Below are positions 59,940 through 64,000 of a DNA stretch of 64,000 nucleotides, in pieces; positions within the stretch are counted from its first letter, which is position 1; every line of letters starts with the position of its first letter. This DNA is from Myxococcus stipitatus (lineage in GTDB: Bacteria; Myxococcota; Myxococcia; Myxococcales; Myxococcaceae): NCBI RefSeq assembly GCF_021412625.1, contig NZ_JAKCFI010000012.1, positions 124,001 through 188,000 on the forward strand, written 5' to 3'. The position numbers were made by a program, and so were the translations under genes. The notes below the pieces were generated by a model. The model searched no databases. It worked only from the letters and a program-made list of their open reading frames with translations, and was not told the origin of the DNA.

Positions 59940-60954
59940 CTCCTGCGGACAACGGGGCGCCCCCGGGCTGACGCGACTCGCCCTCGGCCAGGAAGCAGGC
60001 GGCGGCGTGGCCGGAGTCCAGGGGATACAGCGGTGGCGCCTCGCGGCGACAGCGCTCCATCGCGTGGGGGCAGCGCGGGTGGAACGCGCACCCGGGCGGC
60101 GGCGCCAGCGGCGAGGGAGGTTCCCCCGGAACGAGGAGCCTCCGCCGCGAGGTCGCGGGGTCCGGCACCGGCACCGCGGACAGCAGCGCCTGCGTGTACG
60201 GGTGGCGCGGCCGGCGATACAGGGACCGCGCGGGCGCCAGCTCCACGATGCGCCCCAGGTACATCACCGCCACGCGCGTGGACACGTGCTCGACGATGTT
60301 CAGGTCGTGCGCGATGAAGACGTAGGTGAGCCCGCGCTCGCGCTGCAGGTCCACGAGCAGGTTGACGATCTGCGCCTGGATGGACACGTCCAGCGCGCTG
60401 ATGGGCTCGTCGGCCACCACGAGGTCCGGGCGCAGGGCGATGGCCCTCGCGATGCACAGCCGCTGCCGCTGCCCACCGGAGAACTCGTGCGGCTGGCGTC
60501 CCATCGCCTCGCGCGGCAGCCCCATCGCGTCCAGAAGGGACAGCACCTCGCGCTCGCGCTCGCCCGGGCCCCGCGCGAGGCCGTGGATGTCGAACGGCTC
60601 GCCCAGGATGTCGCGCACCGTCATGCGCGGATTGAGCGAGGCGTAGGGGTCCTGGAAGACGAGCTGCATCCGCCGGCGCAGCGGCCGGAGCGCGCGCGGG
60701 GACAAACGGGTGAGGTCCTGTCCGTCGAACCAGACGGAGCCGGCGGTGGGCTGGACCAGCCGCAACAAGGCGCGGCCCAGCGTGCTCTTGCCGCAGCCGC
60801 TCTCCCCCACCAGGCCCAGCGTCTCGCCGCGCGCGACGTCGAACGACACGCCATCCACCGCGCGAACCGCGCCCCGCACGCGCCCCAGGAGTCCGCCCCG
60901 GATGGGGAAGTGGACCTGGAGCCCCTCGACCTGGAGCAGCGGCTGGCCCGTCAT
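59899..60954 (-). CDS. Oligopeptide/dipeptide ABC transporter ATPase (OppF/DppF type)
   Basis: 351 residues from the ATG at 60954. Walker A GESGCGKST, signature FSGGQRQRL, Walker B LVVADEPISALD, switch His in FIAHDLNIV. The C-terminal Opp extension has four cysteines (GCAFHPRCPHAMERC and AAACF). It energises peptide or other solute import together with OppD, which overlaps it by 4 bp upstream. No permease (OppB/C) or binding protein gene is in the window, so the full transporter, if any, is assembled from genes elsewhere. Confidence 0.88.
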   Translation of the reverse strand: MTGQPLLQVEGLQVHFPIRGGLLGRVRGAVRAVDGVSFDVARGETLGLVGESGCGKSTLGRALLRLVQPTAGSVWFDGQDLTRLSPRALRPLRRRMQLVFQDPYASLNPRMTVRDILGEPFDIHGLARGPGEREREVLSLLDAMGLPREAMGRQPHEFSGGQRQRLCIARAIALRPDLVVADEPISALDVSIQAQIVNLLVDLQRERGLTYVFIAHDLNIVEHVSTRVAVMYLGRIVELAPARSLYRRPRHPYTQALLSAVPVPDPATSRRRLLVPGEPPSPLAPPPGCAFHPRCPHAMERCRREAPPLYPLDSGHAAACFLAEGESRQPGGAPLSAGGVDGVLAQSPSPG

Positions 60955-61979
60955 GACGCGGGCACCGGGTGGTGGCAGGCCGCCAGCTGCGCGCCCCGCT
61001 TCGTCTCGAGCACCGGCGCCACCCGCGAGCAGACATCCTGCGCGCGCTCGCAGCGCTCCCGGAAGGCACACCCCGTGGGGAGCCGTCCGAGCGCGGGGAC
61101 CATGCCGGGAATCGCCCGGAGCCGGCGCCGGGCCCCCGGGGCCTCGTCCTCCGACGCGCCCCTCGCCAGGGAGGGCAGCGAGCGCAACAGCCCCGCCGTG
61201 TAGGGGTGCGCGGGCCGCGCGAACAGCTCCCGCACGGGGGCGTGCTCGACCACCCGTCCCGCGTACATCACCACCACGGTGTCGCAGCTCTCCGCCACCA
61301 CGCCCAGGTCATGGGTGATGAGCATCACCGCCAGGCCTCGCTCGGCCCGCAGTCGCGCGAGCAGCTCGAGGATCTGCGCCTGGATGGTCACGTCCAGCGC
61401 GGTCGTCGGCTCGTCGGCGATGAGCAGCGCCGGGTCGCACGCGAGCGCCATGGCGATCATCACCCGCTGGCGCATCCCCCCCGACAGCTGGTGGGGCCAC
61501 GCGTCCACGCGCTCGCCCGGCGCGGGGATGCCCACCTGACGCAGCATCTCCACCGCGCGCTCGCGAGCCTGGGAGCGCGACGCGCCCAGGTGCAGCCGCA
61601 CGCCCTCGGCGATCTGCTCCCCCACCGTGAAGACGGGGTTGAGCGACGTCATCGGCTCCTGGAAGACCATGGCCGCGTGGCGACCGCGCACCCGGCGCAG
61701 CTCCTCCGGAGACAGCGCGAGCAGGTCCCTCCCCTGGAAGAACACCCGCCCGCCCGCGACCTTCACGGGAGGCTGGGGCGCCAGTCGCAGCACGGACAAC
61801 GCGGTGAGGCTCTTGCCACAGCCGCTCTCGCCCACCACGCCCAGCGTGCCTCCCGCCGGGACGCTGAAGGACACGCCGTCCACCGCGCGCACCGGCCCCT
61901 CGTCCCGGGACAGCTCCACGACGAGGTCGCGGACGTCCAGCAGGGGGCCGTCCCCGGGAGGCGGCGCCGCGCCCGTCAC
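60951..61979 (-). CDS. Oligopeptide/dipeptide ABC transporter ATPase (OppD/DppD type)
   Basis: 342 residues, GTG start overlapping the stop of the MshEN gene upstream. Walker A GESGCGKS, signature LSGGMRQRV, Walker B LLIADEPTTALD, and ITHDLGVVAESCD. The C-terminal part has the Opp-type cysteine set (GCAFRERCERAQDVC, AACHHP) and the RPAHPYTAGLL motif. With the OppF-type subunit next to it, it would power one ABC importer. Substrate is not deducible. Confidence 0.88.
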   Translation of the reverse strand: MTGAAPPPGDGPLLDVRDLVVELSRDEGPVRAVDGVSFSVPAGGTLGVVGESGCGKSLTALSVLRLAPQPPVKVAGGRVFFQGRDLLALSPEELRRVRGRHAAMVFQEPMTSLNPVFTVGEQIAEGVRLHLGASRSQARERAVEMLRQVGIPAPGERVDAWPHQLSGGMRQRVMIAMALACDPALLIADEPTTALDVTIQAQILELLARLRAERGLAVMLITHDLGVVAESCDTVVVMYAGRVVEHAPVRELFARPAHPYTAGLLRSLPSLARGASEDEAPGARRRLRAIPGMVPALGRLPTGCAFRERCERAQDVCSRVAPVLETKRGAQLAACHHPVPAS

Positions 61980-62968
61980 TTCCGGGCCAGCTCCTCCAGG
62001 AACTCCACCTCCTGGATGAGCCCCTTGCGGATGAGCAACCGGATGAGGCTGGCCACCATGCGCGCCGGCTTCACCTTCTCCGTGTCGAGCACCGCCTCGT
62101 CGCCCCGGGACATGCGCTCCAGGTCGTCGAGGATGGCCAGGTCGTCATCCGAGAAGTCGGGCGTCGGCGTCAGGGCCAGCGCCGGACGCGAGCCCTTCGC
62201 CGCGCCGCCGAACATCACCACCGGCACCCGGGGCTTGTCCGACGGCTCCTCCTCCCCCAGCTCCAGGACGGGAGGGGGCGGAGGCGGACGGGCCGGGGCG
62301 CTCCCCACGCCGAGCAGGTCGTCGAGGGCATCGCCCCCTTGCCCCGTCATCGCCTCGGCGGGTGGCGGGGGCGGCGTCCCGGGGCGACGGGCGGGAGCGG
62401 CGGGGGACGCGGGCTTCGCTGGCGGCTTCGGTGTCTCGGGCATGTCCCACTCCAACGGCGTACCAGGGGCGACCGGTGGCGAGGCTCCGGCGTCGTCCTC
62501 CTCCAGGGCCACGGCCTCCACGATGTCCAGCGGTTCCCCCCGGGCACGCGCCAGCGCGGCGTCGAGGTCATCCGACGCGACGACGAACACGCGCACCTGC
62601 TTGCGCAGCTGGAAGCGCAGCTCATCCACCAACGTCAGGTCCCCAGGGTCCTCCACCGCGACGTGGATGCGCTCGCTGCGCCCTTCCACCTCGCTGCGGA
62701 ACAGCAGGACGCGGTGCTCGGTCTGGAAGTCCAGCGACACGAGCGACGACACCTGGGGGGGAATCTCCTCGGGCAGCTCCACGAAGGGCAGGCCGTGCTG
62801 CGTCGCCAGCGCGCGCGCCACGTGGATGGGCAAGCACAGCCCCTGCGCCACCAGCACCTCGCCCAGCCGCTGCGTCCCCAGACCGCCCCTGCGTCCGAGC
62901 GCCACCCGCACCTGCTCGGCCGTCACGACTCCCGCCTCGACGAGCAGCTCGCCAATCTTCTTGCGCAT
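61976..62968 (-). CDS. Stand-alone MshEN-domain protein (candidate c-di-GMP binder)
   Basis: 330 residues. Residues about 1-75 are a two-motif MshEN domain: KIGELLVEAGVV with AEQVRVAL, then RLGEVLVAQGL with ARALATQ, close to the RLGxxLVxxGLLx4Lx3LxxQ c-di-GMP-binding consensus. A beta-rich part follows to about 155, then a Pro/Ala-rich linker, and a helical end (about 290-328). There is no ATPase domain, unlike GspE or MshE. It is coupled to oppD (4-bp overlap), with a similar gene 9 bp upstream. Confidence 0.75.
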   Translation of the reverse strand: MRKKIGELLVEAGVVTAEQVRVALGRRGGLGTQRLGEVLVAQGLCLPIHVARALATQHGLPFVELPEEIPPQVSSLVSLDFQTEHRVLLFRSEVEGRSERIHVAVEDPGDLTLVDELRFQLRKQVRVFVVASDDLDAALARARGEPLDIVEAVALEEDDAGASPPVAPGTPLEWDMPETPKPPAKPASPAAPARRPGTPPPPPAEAMTGQGGDALDDLLGVGSAPARPPPPPPVLELGEEEPSDKPRVPVVMFGGAAKGSRPALALTPTPDFSDDDLAILDDLERMSRGDEAVLDTEKVKPARMVASLIRLLIRKGLIQEVEFLEELARK

Positions 62969-62977
62969 GGGTCCCGA

Positions 62978-63739
62978 CTACCGCTTGACCTTCGCGAGGT
63001 ATTCCTCGCGAGAGAAGACGCCCTTCTCGATGAGCAGCTCCACCATCGCCTTGAGCGCCGCGACCTCCTTGCGCTGGACCTCCTCCACGCTGCGCAGGAG
63101 CTCCGCCGGGCTGCCTCCGGTGGAAGCGCGGGGCACCTCCATGACGGGGGGCGCGGGACGCGCGGCCACGGGCGCCGGAGCGGGCTTGGGCGCGGACGCC
63201 ACCGCCGCGGCCGCCGGGTCCAGGTCCTTGAGGTTCTTCACCACCGTGCGGCCCTGGGCGTCCACCACCTTGAAGTTGGTGTCCGCGTCCTCCAGCTCCA
63301 TGTTCTCTTCGTAGATGCGCGCGAAGGCCCGGGCGATGGAGGTGCGGCCCGCCACGTTGGGGACGATGCGGCACTTGGTGACCGCGCGCAGCTCGTCCAG
63401 CATGCGGACGTTGAGCGGATCCGACATCGCCACCACGAGCGTCTTGCCCTCGTCCCGCAGCTGCAACGGCACGACGGAGAAGTCGCGCGCCGTCAGCGAC
63501 GGAATCTTCGCCTTCACGTGCGCCGGCACCATCTGCACCGCGTCCAGATTCACCGCCGGCATGCCGAGCTGCTTGGAGAGCGCCCGCACGAGGATGTCCT
63601 CGGACACGAGGCTCATCCGGACCAGGATCTCCCCCAGCTTCCCGCCCCACTTCGCCTGTTCGGCGAGCGCGGCCTTCAGCTGGCTCTCCTGGAGCACGTT
63701 CGCCTTGATCAGCAGTTCTCCGAGCTTGATCTGTGCCAT
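62978..63739 (-). CDS. Stand-alone MshEN-like protein with degenerate motif
   Basis: 253 residues from the ATG at 63739. The N-terminus has two MshEN-like repeats (KLGELLIKANVLQESQLKAAL and KLGEILVRMSLVSEDILVRAL), but the conserved Gly of each motif is Asn or Ser. The next 90 residues (VPLQLRDEGKTLVVAMSDPLNVRMLDEL) match the GspE N-terminal domain. The C-terminal 45 residues (AALKAMVELLIEKGVFSREEYLAKVKR) are helical. It is a probable paralogue of the protein at 61976 and may have lost ligand binding. Confidence 0.74.
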   Translation of the reverse strand: MAQIKLGELLIKANVLQESQLKAALAEQAKWGGKLGEILVRMSLVSEDILVRALSKQLGMPAVNLDAVQMVPAHVKAKIPSLTARDFSVVPLQLRDEGKTLVVAMSDPLNVRMLDELRAVTKCRIVPNVAGRTSIARAFARIYEENMELEDADTNFKVVDAQGRTVVKNLKDLDPAAAAVASAPKPAPAPVAARPAPPVMEVPRASTGGSPAELLRSVEEVQRKEVAALKAMVELLIEKGVFSREEYLAKVKR

Positions 63740-63800
63740 GTCGTTGGGGCCCACTCTACCCGACTCCGGCCGCCGCGCTCCTTCTTCCGTGCCTGGCAGG

Positions 63801-64000
63801 TCAGGAACCCGGCACCGGGGGCGGGGACGACTCGGGGGGTGGACCGGACAGCTCGCGCCCCGCGTCATCCACCTCCACCACCTTCGCCCCCTCCGGGGGT
63901 GCGAGGTCGTACAGCGACAGGTCCGGGCGCCCGTTCAGCTTCACCTGCTGGTAGCGCAGCTGGAGCTTCGTCCGCGCCTGCGAGGCGATGAGCTCCACCC
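63801..64000 (-). CDS. C-terminal fragment of an unknown protein (runs off the right edge)
   Basis: About 66 codons on the minus strand ending at 63801. It includes RTKLQLRYQQVKLNGRPDLS and ends in a Pro/Ser-rich tail, without a recognisable domain. The reading frame is open to the window edge, so the start lies outside. It is 61 bp upstream of the MshEN-like gene on the same strand. Confidence 0.5.
   Translation of the reverse strand, partial: VELIASQARTKLQLRYQQVKLNGRPDLSLYDLAPPEGAKVVEVDDAGRELSGPPPESSPPPVPGS

Overview
The window is high-GC, densely packed bacterial DNA. Gene content and order point to a myxobacterium, most likely Myxococcus or a close relative. Three recognisable myxobacterial loci lie in one continuous layout: the wzm-wzt-wbgA O-antigen locus, the bacN-bacO-bacP-padC bactofilin locus, and a Tad-like gene cluster that resembles the second cluster of the M. 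xanthus Kil prey-killing apparatus. From memory these are MXAN_4623-4621, MXAN_4637-4634 and MXAN_4648-4661 in M. xanthus DK1622. The number of genes counted here between the three loci fits that numbering, but no alignment was run.

Region 1 (1-16.9 kb) is a surface-polysaccharide (LPS O-antigen) cluster. It holds dTDP-rhamnose genes (rmlA fragment, rmlD, rmlB), several large glycosyltransferases that are mostly fusions of two or more catalytic domains, a methyltransferase-glycosyltransferase fusion, the giant WbgA-like protein, and the Wzm/Wzt ABC exporter that moves undecaprenyl-linked O-antigen across the inner membrane. A helical sequence block is shared between the N-terminus of WbgA and a small stand-alone protein of the cluster.

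Region 2 (17.3-25.7 kb) is mostly housekeeping. It has two tandem tRNA-Gly(GCC) genes with a clear promoter and terminator, pgsA, a TPR/AIM24-like protein, a lytic transglycosylase, nadB, a rhomboid protease, a LOG-family protein, a lipoprotein, pyrE and the ParB-like adaptor PadC. Region 3 (25.8-34.8 kb) has three bactofilins, an alpha/beta hydrolase, a large TPR protein, a hybrid histidine kinase matching SgmT (c-di-GMP receptor through a degenerate GGDEF domain), and a lone plus-strand lipoprotein. Region 4 (34.8-40.7 kb) has tlyA, dxs, ispA, a CheY-like regulator, xseB and xseA, nearly all overlapping or closely spaced.

Region 5 (40.7-57.3 kb) is the Tad/Kil-like cluster: two membrane-anchored FHA-domain proteins, TadC, TadB, CpaB, a lipoprotein, a membrane protein, a tiny Flp-like pilin, two unknown exported proteins, and three large TadE/TadG-like proteins with prepilin-type N-termini. 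The secretin (CpaC/RcpA) and the TadA ATPase are absent, as expected if the apparatus is encoded in two separate clusters. Region 6 (57.3-64 kb) has a zinc-finger anti-sigma factor with its ECF sigma factor, a DUF2085 membrane protein, orphan OppF/OppD-type ATPases, two stand-alone MshEN-domain proteins (candidate c-di-GMP binders) and a truncated gene at the right edge.

The strand is minus almost throughout; plus-strand exceptions are 2149-6589, nadB/rhomboid/LOG and the lipoprotein at 33.1 kb.
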